Source of the DNA: an uncultured Lachnospiraceae bacterium
GTDB lineage: Bacteria; Bacillota; Clostridia; Lachnospirales; Lachnospiraceae
Assembly: GCA_910587765.1 (NCBI GenBank)
Contig: CAJUNR010000008.1
Location: 68,692-131,145 of the forward strand
Direction of reading: 5' to 3'
Length of the DNA stretch: 62,454 bases
Shown: positions 39,610 through 48,089 of the stretch, one piece after another
Layout: each line of letters opens with the position of its first letter
Position numbering within the stretch: position 1 is the first letter of the stretch
Program-made: the position numbers and the translations under genes
Notes under the pieces: model-generated
The model's input: only the letters and a program-made list of their open reading frames with translations
Database searches by the model: none
What the model was told of the DNA's origin: nothing

Positions 39610-41757
39610 ATGGCAAGAGTACAGGCCAGAAAGGGAAAGACACAGAGTAAAAAGACGACCCCGCAGACCAGAAAGGTCCGGGTGCAGGGGAACGATATGA
39701 TCTTCGCACTGGACATCGGAACGCGCAGCATCATCGGCATGGTCGGGATCGTGGAGGAGAACCGGGTACATATCACGGCTGTCGAACGGGAAAATCATGC
39801 GGAGCGGGCCATGATCGACGGGCAGATCGAGAACATCGAGAAAGTATCCGCGCTGGCTGCCAAAGTGAAAAAGCGTCTGGAGACAAAGGTAAAAACCAAA
39901 CTGACCCGGGTCTGCGTAGCGGCCGCGGGACGGGCGCTGCGGACCCGGAGAGCGGATTACGAGCTGGTGCTGCCCGGCACGCAGTTGATTGACGACGAGA
40001 TCATCAGCCGCCTGGAAGCCGGCGCCATCGGGAAGGCGGAGGAAGCCTTCGACGCGGAAAACGAGACGCAGAACGACACCCGGCGCTTCTATCTGGTCGG
40101 ATATACGGTCTGTCAGTATTATCTGGATCAGTACACCATGTCCGATTTAAAAGACCACCGGGGACAGAATGTGAAAGTCGATCTCATCGCTACCTTCCTG
40201 CCCAGCGAGGTGGTGGAAAGTCTCTATACGACCATGAACAAGATCGGGCTCGAGGTGGCAAGCATCACGCTGGAGCCCATCGCCGCCATCAATGCCGCCA
40301 TCCCCGAGAATCTGCGCCTTCTGAATCTGGCTCTCGTCGATATCGGCGCAGGTACTTCCGATATCGCCGCCTGCACCGCCGGCAGCATCACCGGATATAC
40401 GATGGCGACGGTGGCAGGGGACGAGATCACGGAAGCGATCATGAAGAACTATCTGGTGGACTTTGGCACGGCCGAGACGATCAAGGCGCAGCTTCTGTCC
40501 GAAGATCTGATCGCATTTACCAACATTCTCGGTTTTGAGCAGAAAGTTTCCCGGGAGGACATTCTGGAGAGTATCCATGACGCGGAGGCGATGCTGTGCA
40601 GGGAGATCGCGGACAAGATTCTGGAGATCAACGGCGGAGCGCCGTCCGCCCTCTTCCTGGCCGGCGGCGGCAGCCGGCTGGCCGGATTGAAGGATCAGCT
40701 CACCGTCACACTTGGCATGGAAGATACGCGCGTCGCCGTCGCCGGCAATTATTTCCAGGCCAATGCCTATTCCGGCGAATACGACCTTAACAATCCGGAA
40801 TACGCCACGCCGCTGGGCATCGTCGTCTCTTCCGGGCTGAATATGATCAACGACAGCTTCCGCGTCCTGCTGAACGGACGTCCGGCAAGATTGTTCCGCA
40901 CCGGCAGTTTTACCGCGCTGAATCTGCTGATGATGAACGGCTACAGCTTCCGCGACATCATCGGACGTTCCGGCGCGAATCTGACCGTAACCGTGAACGG
41001 CAGGCGGAAAATCTTCTACGGAACCGCAACCCAGCCGGCTTCTCTGCTCATCAATCAGCAGGAAGGAAAGCTCTCGGAAGTCATCCACGCCGGCGACATC
41101 ATTGACTTTGTGCCTGCGGTTCAGGGCGTTCCGGCCAGACCCTGTCTGGGCGATATCGAGGGCGCGTCGACCTGTACGGACATCACGCTGAACGGCGCGC
41201 ACGTCTCTCTCAAAACGCTCCTCAGGAACGGGGATTCGATCATGATGGATCCGCCGGCCCAGGAACCGCCGGCTCCTGTTCCCGTTCCCGTTAAAGAAGA
41301 ACTGACGCCGGAACACACGGACGGACCGAATCCGGAAACTTCCGCCCCCGCGACCGATGTGTCTGAGCCCGGTACAACGGCGGAAGATGCGCCTGCATCC
41401 ATACCGGAGGAGGCGTTTTCCGCTGTTCCCGCTGCAAAAGAGGATGAGCCCGAGGCAGAGACAGCCGCTCCTGCATCCGCACCGCCGGCCGCCGAAGCGG
41501 ATGCACCCGCAGCCAGGCCCTCCGCTCCCAGACCCCGGCAGGAATTTCTCTTCCATCTGAACGGCACGCCCCTCCGTCTGCCGAAGAAACCGGACGGCAG
41601 CCCCTATTACCTGATGGACCTGATCGAATATTCCGGCATCGACCTGAAGCAGCCAAAAGGAAGAGTCTGTCTGACCGTGAACGGACGCACCGGCATGTTC
41701 CAGCAGGCGCTGTCCGAAGGCGACCGGATCCACATCGAAGAAGAAATGGATGACTGA
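39610..41757 (+). CDS. FtsA-like actin-fold ATPase with C-terminal repeat domains
   Basis: A 715-residue protein. A basic leader of 30 residues is followed by an FtsA/PilM-type ATPase domain (residues 30-400): FALDIGTRSIIGMVG (phosphate 1), LVDIGAGTSDIA (phosphate 2), and ALFLAGGGSRLAGL (adenosine). Normal FtsA is near 420 residues, so this one is 300 longer. Residues 470-530 hold a small domain ending SEVIHAGDIIDF, then comes a Pro/Ala/Glu-rich linker (about 545-640) and a final domain ending ALSEGDRIHIEEE. Both domains contain a VNGR turn and an end with GD-I, which looks like a repeated beta-grasp-type fold. GGAGGACGGCG sets the ATG. It is not next to ftsZ, so cell division is not assured; sporulation or surface-structure assembly is possible. 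Confidence 0.8.
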   Translation: MARVQARKGKTQSKKTTPQTRKVRVQGNDMIFALDIGTRSIIGMVGIVEENRVHITAVERENHAERAMIDGQIENIEKVSALAAKVKKRLETKVKTKLTRVCVAAAGRALRTRRADYELVLPGTQLIDDEIISRLEAGAIGKAEEAFDAENETQNDTRRFYLVGYTVCQYYLDQYTMSDLKDHRGQNVKVDLIATFLPSEVVESLYTTMNKIGLEVASITLEPIAAINAAIPENLRLLNLALVDIGAGTSDIAACTAGSITGYTMATVAGDEITEAIMKNYLVDFGTAETIKAQLLSEDLIAFTNILGFEQKVSREDILESIHDAEAMLCREIADKILEINGGAPSALFLAGGGSRLAGLKDQLTVTLGMEDTRVAVAGNYFQANAYSGEYDLNNPEYATPLGIVVSSGLNMINDSFRVLLNGRPARLFRTGSFTALNLLMMNGYSFRDIIGRSGANLTVTVNGRRKIFYGTATQPASLLINQQEGKLSEVIHAGDIIDFVPAVQGVPARPCLGDIEGASTCTDITLNGAHVSLKTLLRNGDSIMMDPPAQEPPAPVPVPVKEELTPEHTDGPNPETSAPATDVSEPGTTAEDAPASIPEEAFSAVPAAKEDEPEAETAAPASAPPAAEADAPAARPSAPRPRQEFLFHLNGTPLRLPKKPDGSPYYLMDLIEYSGIDLKQPKGRVCLTVNGRTGMFQQALSEGDRIHIEEEMDD

Positions 41758-43615
41758 TATGCTGCTGCAGATTCATGACGGTTCATTAAGCGCCGGCAGG
41801 CAAACGATTCTGTCCCATTTTCATTTTGAAATCAGGGGCCGGGAAAAGGTGGCGCTCGTCGGATGCAACGGAGCCGGAAAAACGACGTTTCTCCGGCTGC
41901 TGGCGGGAGAACTGTCTCTTGACCGCGACGACAAAAGCGCCTGTCAGGGAATCGTCACCTCCAGAAAGCTTACGGTCGGCATGCTCGGACAGCAGGTTTT
42001 CTCCGATCCTTCCGCCACGGTAGAAGAAGAACTGCTGAAAGCCTGTCCCTGCCCGGACCGCTTCGACCGGGAACGCTTCGACTGGGAACAGGAGTACGAC
42101 CGCATTTTCACCGGCTTCGGACTGCGCAAGGTAGACAAGAACCGGCGCCTGTCGCAGTTCTCCGGCGGGGAACAGACGAAGATCGCTCTGATCCGGCTTC
42201 TGCTTATGAAACCGGATCTTCTGCTTCTGGACGAACCGACCAACCACCTGGACCTCGAGACGGTAGAATGGCTGGAAGATTATCTTCACACCTGCCCGTC
42301 CGCAGCCGTCATCGTCTCCCATGACCGTTTTTTCCTCGACCGCACGGCCGATACCGTGTATGAACTCGCGGACCGTACGCTGACCCGCTATGCGGGCAAC
42401 TATACCGCTTACCGGCAGCAGAAGCAGAAAAACATCCGCCTGCAGAAAAAAGCGTATGACCGTCAGGAGGAAGAACGCCGGCGGCTGGAGGAATTGGTCG
42501 AACGTTTTAAACACAAGCCCAGAAAAGCCGCATTTGCCCGATCTCGCAGAAAAATGCTCGAACGCATACCCGCACTTCCGAAACCTTCGCAGGAGGAGGC
42601 ACATCATTTCTGCGAAGCAATCGTTCCCCAAGCGCCCGGGCCCAGATGGGTGCTGGAGGCCGAACATCTGAAAGTCGGCTACGACCGCGTTCTGGTAGAG
42701 CTGTCCCTGCGCGTCCGGCGCGGACAGAAGATCGGCATCATCGGACCGAACGGCGCCGGAAAATCCGCGTTTTTGAAGACGGCCGCCGGTCTTCTGCCGC
42801 CTCTGAAAGGAAAGTGCCTGCTCGGAAATCATGTGGAAACCGCTTATTTTGACCAGATGAGCGCAGAGCTTTGCTCGGAAAAAACGGTGGCGGAACATTT
42901 TCACGACCGCTTCCCCTCTCTGACCGAAAAAGAGGTGCGCTCCATCCTCGGCGCGTTTCTCTTTCCGGGGTCGGACGCTTCCAAACGGGTCCGGGATCTC
43001 TCCGGCGGGGAACGTTCCCGCCTGGTTCTGGCAGAACTCTTCCAGTCCCGTCCCAACCTCTTTCTGCTGGACGAGCCGACCAATCATATGGACATCCCCG
43101 CCCGGGAAACACTGGAATCCGCCTTCCGGGCCTATACGGGAACCCTCCTCTTCATCTCCCACGACCGCTATTTCATCCGGCAGACAGCGGAATCCCTGCT
43201 GATCTTTCAGGACGACGGCGTCCATTACTACCCTTTCGGCTACGAGCACTACGCGGAACACTGCCGGAAGACTGCCGTCTCCGCGGAGCCCGCTGCCCGC
43301 ATACGGGCGGAAGAGCAGGCGCTGCTCGCGGGACTTCAAAGCGTCCCCAAAGCGGAACGCCGCTGTCTGCGGGAAATTCCCACCGAACAGGCCTTTGAGG
43401 AGTGGAAGCTGCGAAACGCCGAAGAACCGCTTGAGGAACTTCGCAGAGAACTGGAGCGGCTGCTGTCGGAACGGGATCTGCTGAAAATGTGGGAAAACGA
43501 ACACTATGAAAAAGAAACTCTGGAAAAAGAAGAAATTCTGAACCGGGAATATACGAAGCTCTGCCTTGACTGGTATGACGAATGGAGGGCGTTTCACCCG
43601 GAGCCCGGACGCTGA
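41750..43615 (+). CDS. ABC-F ATPase
   Basis: A 621-residue soluble protein with two ABC domains: Walker A GCNGAGKTT and GPNGAGKSA, signatures FSGGEQTK and LSGGERSR, Walker B LLLLDEPTNHLD and LFLLDEPTNHMD. The linker between domains (residues 210-290) is basic, as in ABC-F factors that act in the ribosomal E site or protect ribosomes from antibiotics. The C-terminal 120 residues form a charged coiled coil. The start overlaps the FtsA-like gene by 8 bp (ATG 41750, or ATG 41759), so the two are coupled. There is no membrane partner. Confidence 0.9.
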   Translation: MTDMLLQIHDGSLSAGRQTILSHFHFEIRGREKVALVGCNGAGKTTFLRLLAGELSLDRDDKSACQGIVTSRKLTVGMLGQQVFSDPSATVEEELLKACPCPDRFDRERFDWEQEYDRIFTGFGLRKVDKNRRLSQFSGGEQTKIALIRLLLMKPDLLLLDEPTNHLDLETVEWLEDYLHTCPSAAVIVSHDRFFLDRTADTVYELADRTLTRYAGNYTAYRQQKQKNIRLQKKAYDRQEEERRRLEELVERFKHKPRKAAFARSRRKMLERIPALPKPSQEEAHHFCEAIVPQAPGPRWVLEAEHLKVGYDRVLVELSLRVRRGQKIGIIGPNGAGKSAFLKTAAGLLPPLKGKCLLGNHVETAYFDQMSAELCSEKTVAEHFHDRFPSLTEKEVRSILGAFLFPGSDASKRVRDLSGGERSRLVLAELFQSRPNLFLLDEPTNHMDIPARETLESAFRAYTGTLLFISHDRYFIRQTAESLLIFQDDGVHYYPFGYEHYAEHCRKTAVSAEPAARIRAEEQALLAGLQSVPKAERRCLREIPTEQAFEEWKLRNAEEPLEELRRELERLLSERDLLKMWENEHYEKETLEKEEILNREYTKLCLDWYDEWRAFHPEPGR

Positions 43616-43663
43616 AGCCCCGCTGCGCGGGAAAAAGAAAGCGCAGTGGGCTTTTCTCTTTTC
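43616..43663 (+). terminator. Intrinsic terminator of the ABC-F gene
   Basis: AGCCCCGCTGCGC pairs with GCGCAGTGGGCT and is followed by TTTTCTCTTTTC. The stop codon is at 43613-43615. Confidence 0.85.
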
Positions 43664-43665
43664 TG

Positions 43666-43746
43666 TATGCGCAGGGGCGCTAAAGAGATCTGCTGCTCTG
43701 CAGCACGCGCCCCATGCGGCGGGCAGTAGAAAAAATCTTTCCCGCT
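43666..43746 (+). repeat. Post-terminator structured element, copy B
   Basis: It begins TATGCGCAGGGGCGC and ends ATCTTTCCCGC. The outer stem GGGGCGC/GCGCCCC, the inner stem TGCTGC/GCAGCA and the internal segment TAAAGAGATC match copy A in layout. The second hairpin pairs GCGGG with CCCGC. It starts a few bases behind the ABC-F terminator on the same strand and runs to the 3' end of spoVAB. Confidence 0.75.
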
Positions 43747-43753
43747 TAAAGTA

Positions 43754-44170
43754 TCAAAACCGGAAATACGCATAAATCAGCGCTCCCGCCGTCCTCCCCA
43801 GCGCCATGGACAAGATCACCCAGGGCAGCCCGGTTTTCAGACGGATTCTTCTGCTGAAGATGGGAACCGCATCGACGATCTCCGTCAAAGCCATCGCCCA
43901 GGTCCCCGTGAAGATGCCGGAAAAAAGACCAAAGGACGCCACGCCCACCATCCCAACCGGTACCCGGAATCCATAGATACTGACCAGATTCCCCAGGATA
44001 CCACCAATTGCTGCGGCGTCCTCGTAATACAGAATATATTTTGCCGTATGCGTCTTCCCCGCAAAGCGGGAAACCACTCCGAGAGCGATCAGAAACGCGA
44101 ACATGCCGCCGGCCACGGCAAAACCGCTGCTAAGCCCCACAATCCCCAGAAATATCTGTTCAGTCCACAT
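43754..44170 (-). CDS. spoVAB: Stage V sporulation protein AB
   Basis: A 138-residue protein with four or five hydrophobic segments and the SpoVAB pattern GLSSGFAVAGGMFAFLIALGV, YEDAAAIGGILGN and GTWAMALTEIVDAVPIFSRR. It is a membrane subunit of the SpoVA dipicolinic acid import complex. It overlaps spoVAA by 11 bp and has AAGGAGACCAGTATCG. The following plus-strand ABC-F gene breaks the usual spoVAB-spoVAC order. Confidence 0.93.
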   Translation of the reverse strand: MWTEQIFLGIVGLSSGFAVAGGMFAFLIALGVVSRFAGKTHTAKYILYYEDAAAIGGILGNLVSIYGFRVPVGMVGVASFGLFSGIFTGTWAMALTEIVDAVPIFSRRIRLKTGLPWVILSMALGRTAGALIYAYFRF

Positions 44171-44786
44171 CGATACTGGTCTCCTTGCGATTGCAGCCCT
44201 CGATCAGCGTTGTATTGACATCGTCCTCATACTGGCGTATCTGCACTTCCATGGGAGTGGGATCCTTCGTAATCCGTTTTCCGCCGAAATGATTGTAAAA
44301 TATAATAATTCCGACCGCGATCCCGACGGAATACGTAACCTCCAGAATGGTAAATCCGTCCGACTGCTGTCCTGTCAGCAACAGATAGACCTGATCAAAC
44401 ACCTGACTGACGCCCACGTCGTTGTTGAATGTCATAATGGAAAACGCGGACCCGATAAAAATCGTAACGCAGACAAGCGCCACTTTCACAAAACTCCACC
44501 GGTCCCTCGCGTACTCCGACGACTCATAATCAATAATGAAATCGGTCTCCCCCAGATTCTGTATCTCCAGATCCGGATAAATCTCGTGAATCAGCTCCAC
44601 CACTTTCAGGATGGAGAAGATATAGCGGCTGCTTTTCTCCGCCTGAATTTTCAGAAGCTTGAGCGTCTTCAGCCGGTTTTTCACAGAAGCGTTGGTGCAT
44701 TCCAGCTTCGCCACATCCCCCAGTCTCACGTCGATATGATCGACCTCGATATTCTGATCAATCTTGATATACAGAATCTCACTCAT
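44160..44786 (-). CDS. spoVAA: Stage V sporulation protein AA
   Basis: A 208-residue protein with an N-terminal soluble part (residues 1-115; LYIKIDQNIEVDH) and three membrane helices (VALVCVTIFIGSAFSIMTF, FDQVYLLLTGQ region and VGIAVGIIIFYNHFGG). This matches SpoVAA, a minor subunit of the SpoVA complex whose N-terminus faces the intermembrane space. GGAGGTGCGGACGG precedes ATG. It follows sigF by about 70 bp, consistent with control of the spoVAA-AB pair by the spoIIA operon and possible SigG input. Confidence 0.93.
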   Translation of the reverse strand: MSEILYIKIDQNIEVDHIDVRLGDVAKLECTNASVKNRLKTLKLLKIQAEKSSRYIFSILKVVELIHEIYPDLEIQNLGETDFIIDYESSEYARDRWSFVKVALVCVTIFIGSAFSIMTFNNDVGVSQVFDQVYLLLTGQQSDGFTILEVTYSVGIAVGIIIFYNHFGGKRITKDPTPMEVQIRQYEDDVNTTLIEGCNRKETSIDVD

Positions 44787-44853
44787 CCGTCCGCACCTCC
44801 ATCATCTCTGCCCTTATCATCTGCACAATCCTTCTTTTTTATTCACCGGACCT

Positions 44854-45573
44854 TCAGCTTACCAGTTTCTCCCTCATCTGCTTCAGAATCCTCTTCTCCA
44901 GACGGCTTACCTGTACCTGAGACACCCCCAGCACTCTGGCCACCTCCGACTGCGTCTTCTCCTGCATATAACGCATAATAATCAGCCGCCGCTCCATATC
45001 CGGAAGCTCCGTCAGAAGCTGCTCGAGCACGACCCGGTTCAAAAGCTGCTGCATCCCCCCTGTCTGGCTCTCCATCCGGTCCAGAAGGCAGATCTCGCTT
45101 CCGTCCTTCTGCGGAATCGTCTTATAGATGGACTCCACCTCCGCGGAGGATTCCAGCGCCTGCGCAATGTCCTCCCGGGCAAGCTCCGTGATCACGGACA
45201 GTTCTTCCAGTGTCGGCTCTCGCCCGGTCCGACGCCGGAAATTTTCCGTCTCTCTCCGGATCTTCCAGCAGTTCTCCTTCAGCGTCCGGCTGACCTTGAC
45301 CAGCCCGTCGTCTCTGAGAAAGCGTTTGATCTCTCCCGCGATCATCGGAACCGCATAAGTGGAGAACCGGACCTCAAAGGAAGGGTCAAACTTGTCGATC
45401 GCCTTGAGCAGACCCATGGCTCCGATCTGAAACAGATCCTCCATATCCGTCCCCCTCCCGGCAAAACGCTTTACGATACTCCACACAAGTCCCATATTTT
45501 CTTCTACCAGCCGTTCTCTCGCTTCTTTATCCCCATGGTGTGACCGTTCTATCAGAACCATTGTCTCTTCCAT
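44854..45573 (-). CDS. sigF: RNA polymerase sporulation sigma factor SigF
   Basis: A 239-residue sigma-70 family factor. Region 2 contains GTDMEDLFQIGAMGLLKAIDKFD and FSTYAVPMIAGEIKRFLRDD, region 3 GREPTLEELS, and region 4 ELPDMERRLIIMRY followed by TQSEVARVLGVSQVQVSRLEKR. SigF is the first forespore-specific sigma factor and is held inactive by SpoIIAB until SpoIIE dephosphorylates SpoIIAA. It lies directly after spoIIAB (stop to start 8 bp) in the canonical order. Confidence 0.97.
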   Translation of the reverse strand: MEETMVLIERSHHGDKEARERLVEENMGLVWSIVKRFAGRGTDMEDLFQIGAMGLLKAIDKFDPSFEVRFSTYAVPMIAGEIKRFLRDDGLVKVSRTLKENCWKIRRETENFRRRTGREPTLEELSVITELAREDIAQALESSAEVESIYKTIPQKDGSEICLLDRMESQTGGMQQLLNRVVLEQLLTELPDMERRLIIMRYMQEKTQSEVARVLGVSQVQVSRLEKRILKQMREKLVS

Positions 45574-45581
45574 AAAGAGAA

Positions 45582-46022
45582 TCAGCCCTCCAATCCTGCG
45601 GCTCCTTTACCGATTGTTTTCTTCATATAGACTGTTGTACCCATGCCTGGCGCAGACTGCACTTCCACCTGATCCATAAACGCTTCCATAAACATAAATC
45701 CCATACCGGAACGCTCCATTTCCGGCCTGCTCGTGTACAGGGGTTCCATGGCGCGCGCCACGTCCTCCATGCCGACTCCTTCGTCCGTAACCCACAACTC
45801 CAGAGTCTCCCCGCTGAGCACCGCCTTGATGACGACCGTATGTACCCCCTCCGGATAGCCGTGGATGATCGCATTGGTCACTGCCTCGGATACGGCAGTG
45901 CGGATGTCCGCCACCTCCTCCAGAGTGGGATTTAACTGAGTCGCAAAGGCTGCCACCGCAACCCTTGCAAACCCCTCATTTTCTGATAGACTGTCAAACG
46001 CCAGTGTCATTTCGTTTTTCAT
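45582..46022 (-). CDS. spoIIAB: Anti-sigma F factor SpoIIAB
   Basis: A 146-residue GHKL-fold Ser/Thr kinase and anti-sigma factor. It has the N-box VSEAVTNAIIHGYP, the G1-box VTDEGVGMED, and the region MERSGMGFMFMEAFMD. It binds SigF and phosphorylates SpoIIAA on a serine. GGAGGTTTGT precedes the ATG. Second gene of the operon. Confidence 0.97.
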   Translation of the reverse strand: MKNEMTLAFDSLSENEGFARVAVAAFATQLNPTLEEVADIRTAVSEAVTNAIIHGYPEGVHTVVIKAVLSGETLELWVTDEGVGMEDVARAMEPLYTSRPEMERSGMGFMFMEAFMDQVEVQSAPGMGTTVYMKKTIGKGAAGLEG

Positions 46023-46102
46023 ACAAACCTCCTCACAATGATTCCGCGCCTGCGGCGCTGCACGCCGGGGAAAGAACGTATCTTCTCCCGGCAGATACGA
46101 TC

Positions 46103-46402
46103 TTAAAAATTGATTACGCTGCGAATGCCCGACATGGACAGAATCCGCCGGATCTGCCCGTTCATGTGGCTGACCGTAATCTGTCCGTTCAGCGCCTTCA
46201 TAATTTTATGGCGGCCCAGAAGCATCCCGATCCCCGCGCTGTCCATAAACGCGGTCTTTGAAAAATCAAATTCCACCTCATCCACCGGATAGTTCTTCAC
46301 CGCCTCGTCGATCTCCTCCCGTATCTCCTCCGTATAATGATGATCCAGCTCCTCCGGAAGATGTACGACCAGCCGGCTCCCTCTCACTTCCAGCATGTCC
46401 AA
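46103..46402 (-). CDS. spoIIAA: Anti-sigma F factor antagonist SpoIIAA
   Basis: A 99-residue STAS-domain protein. The phosphorylated serine lies in the FMDSAGIGMLLGR loop. The start is TTG 46402 behind AAAGGAGTGAACAA, with an in-frame ATG at 46396 as the alternative. Unphosphorylated SpoIIAA frees SigF from SpoIIAB. It is the first gene of the spoIIA operon, and the whole space upstream (46403-46600) is filled by the tandem structured element described below. Confidence 0.95.
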   Translation of the reverse strand: MDMLEVRGSRLVVHLPEELDHHYTEEIREEIDEAVKNYPVDEVEFDFSKTAFMDSAGIGMLLGRHKIMKALNGQITVSHMNGQIRRILSMSGIRSVINF

Positions 46403-46439
46403 TTGTTCACTCCTTTCCTGTCTCTGCTCCGCACCCTGG

Positions 46440-46511
46440 TTCTGCTCTGCGCACCGGGCGTCCGTCAGCCTGCTGACATGTCACTGTCCACACCCGGCGT
46501 CCGTGTACAAT
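46440..46511 (-). repeat. Post-terminator structured element, degenerate copy C2
   Basis: Read on the minus strand, GTACACGGACGCC, GTCAGCAGGCTGAC and GGACGCCCGGTGCGC align to copy C1. The inner stem GTCAGC/GCTGAC is intact, while the outer stem is imperfect. It is directly in front of the spoIIAA ribosome site. Confidence 0.6.
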
Positions 46512-46595
46512 CGAGTAGGGAAGGTTTCTTCTCTACTCGCGCATCGGGCGCCTGTCAGCTCTGCTGACAATCTTCCCTAGGCGCCCGTATGCATA
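46512..46595 (-). repeat. Post-terminator structured element, copy C1
   Basis: Read on the minus strand it begins TATGCATACGGGCGCC and ends CCTTCCCTACTCG. The outer stem CGGGCGCC/GGCGCCCG (8 bp), inner stem GTCAGC/GCTGAC (6 bp), internal segment TAGGGAAGATT and the second hairpin (CGAGTAG/CTACTCG) follow the layout of copies A and B with different sequence, so base pairs are kept by compensatory change. It starts at the T run of the TPR gene terminator. Confidence 0.75.
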
Positions 46596-46640
46596 AAAAA
46601 ACAGGAGCCGCTCCAAAGAGCAGCTCCCTTACCTCAGGGT
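46595..46640 (-). terminator. Intrinsic terminator of the valS-folC-orf47-TPR operon
   Basis: Minus-strand GGGAGCTGCTC pairs with GAGCGGCTCC around TTTG, followed by TGTTTTTTT. It is the boundary between this operon and the spoIIA operon. Confidence 0.88.
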
Positions 46641-46688
46641 TTTTCTTTTGTGTTTCGGCCCCGCACCGGGCCTCTGACCGGAAAACCG

Positions 46689-48065
46689 TTACGGCAGACC
46701 CGCCATAAAGCGTTCCGCGTCCGATGCGGTCCTCGTTCCCGGCATCTCGTCGATTACCTTCTGATAATAGATCTTCGCGTTCGCCGTATCGTTTGCTCCG
46801 TGATAGGAACGCGCCAGAAAATACAGCGCATCCTTTTGCTCCGAATCCAGCTCATAGCATTTCTTCAGATTCTCGATCGCCTTCTCGTATTCCTTCGCAC
46901 GGTAAGCATCGTACCCCGTCTGGTACAGCTCCTTGACGGCCTCTTCTCCCACCTCGGCAAAGACCGAATCGTACAGCACTTTTCCGTCGTCGGTCAGCGC
47001 CTCCCGGTCAATCGTCTCGAGCTGTTCCAGAGACGCGCTCATATTCTCCTCCGCGAAAGAACGGTACGCTTTCAGAAGCTCTTCATGAGAGCGCAGCTTC
47101 TCCTCGGACTCCGCCGCCGCCTGGACAGCCGCCTCCGATTCCGTCTTCAGCGTATCCATCTCTGCCTGAAGGCTGGCCAGAGCCGCCGTCTTCGACTCCA
47201 CCTGGTCGCTGTATTCCGCAACCGCGTCATTGAGTTCGGCGCTCTTTAACTGCTGCTGGGCCGGCATGATCAGAAACCACATCACCGCCACGCCGATCGC
47301 CAGTCCCACCGCCACATTGATCACGGAATGAAGACCCGTATTGTCCTTGACTCCCACGGGCTGGATGATCGTCTCATTGCCGCTGACGTAGGCGATCGCG
47401 TCTTTGCCCGCCTGGGTCTCCTCCCTGGGTGCCTGTCTGCGGGGCTGTTTCCCTTCCGCCTCGTCGAGCTCCTTCAGATAGCGGAGCGTGCGGGTATTGG
47501 TGCGGTCGATGTCCAGCACCGCCTTCAGCTCCGCCCTGGCTCTGGCATAATTGTCGGTCTTCATATAAAGAAGCGCCAGAAGCTCGTGCCCTTTCAGAAG
47601 ATTCGGGTTGGTGGACAGCACCTTTTTCAACTGGATGATCGCCAGATCATAGCTCCCCTGCTCGCAGTAAAAGAGCGACTGGTTGTATTTCTTGATCGTT
47701 GTATTGATGGCGTTGAGTCTGGCCGGATTCTTCTGAACCTCCTCGATATAATAATCCGCCAGGTTATCCTCTTTCTCATAATTCTTGCTGATGATCCACT
47801 GGGACAGGGCCTCCACGACCTCGCCCATCTCGAACTGCACCAGCCCCAGCAGATTCCGGGCGTTGGTGTTCTTTTTATTGATCTTCAGACTCTGGCGCAG
47901 GGAATTCACAGCGCCCGTCAGATCACGCACTCTGGCTTTCTCCAGACCTTCGTTATAGTAAGCGTTGGAGGTCTGGAACAGCCGGCAGTAACGTGAGACG
48001 TCTGTCTGGCACTGACTGCAGTAATCCGACGAAGTCAGTTCCGCCCCACAGTTAAAACATTTCAT
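46689..48065 (-). CDS. Zinc ribbon / TPR membrane protein
   Basis: A 458-residue protein. The N-terminus is a zinc ribbon (CFNCGAEL then YCSQCQTD), residues 30-200 are TPR-like repeats (LTGAVNSLRQSLKINKKN, YDLAIIQLKKVLSTNPN), residue 255-275 is one membrane helix (VINVAVGLAIGVAVMWFLI), then comes a coiled coil (residues 280-330) and two or three further TPRs to the end (YDAYRAKEYEKAIENLKKCYELD, read in parts). The N-terminal TPRs would be cytoplasmic and the C-terminal part outside the membrane, a tail for protein contacts. It follows folC and a 47-residue gene and ends at a strong terminator. Function unknown. Confidence 0.82.
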   Translation of the reverse strand: MKCFNCGAELTSSDYCSQCQTDVSRYCRLFQTSNAYYNEGLEKARVRDLTGAVNSLRQSLKINKKNTNARNLLGLVQFEMGEVVEALSQWIISKNYEKEDNLADYYIEEVQKNPARLNAINTTIKKYNQSLFYCEQGSYDLAIIQLKKVLSTNPNLLKGHELLALLYMKTDNYARARAELKAVLDIDRTNTRTLRYLKELDEAEGKQPRRQAPREETQAGKDAIAYVSGNETIIQPVGVKDNTGLHSVINVAVGLAIGVAVMWFLIMPAQQQLKSAELNDAVAEYSDQVESKTAALASLQAEMDTLKTESEAAVQAAAESEEKLRSHEELLKAYRSFAEENMSASLEQLETIDREALTDDGKVLYDSVFAEVGEEAVKELYQTGYDAYRAKEYEKAIENLKKCYELDSEQKDALYFLARSYHGANDTANAKIYYQKVIDEMPGTRTASDAERFMAGLP

Positions 48066-48089
48066 ATAGTCCCCTTTTCCGTTGATGTG

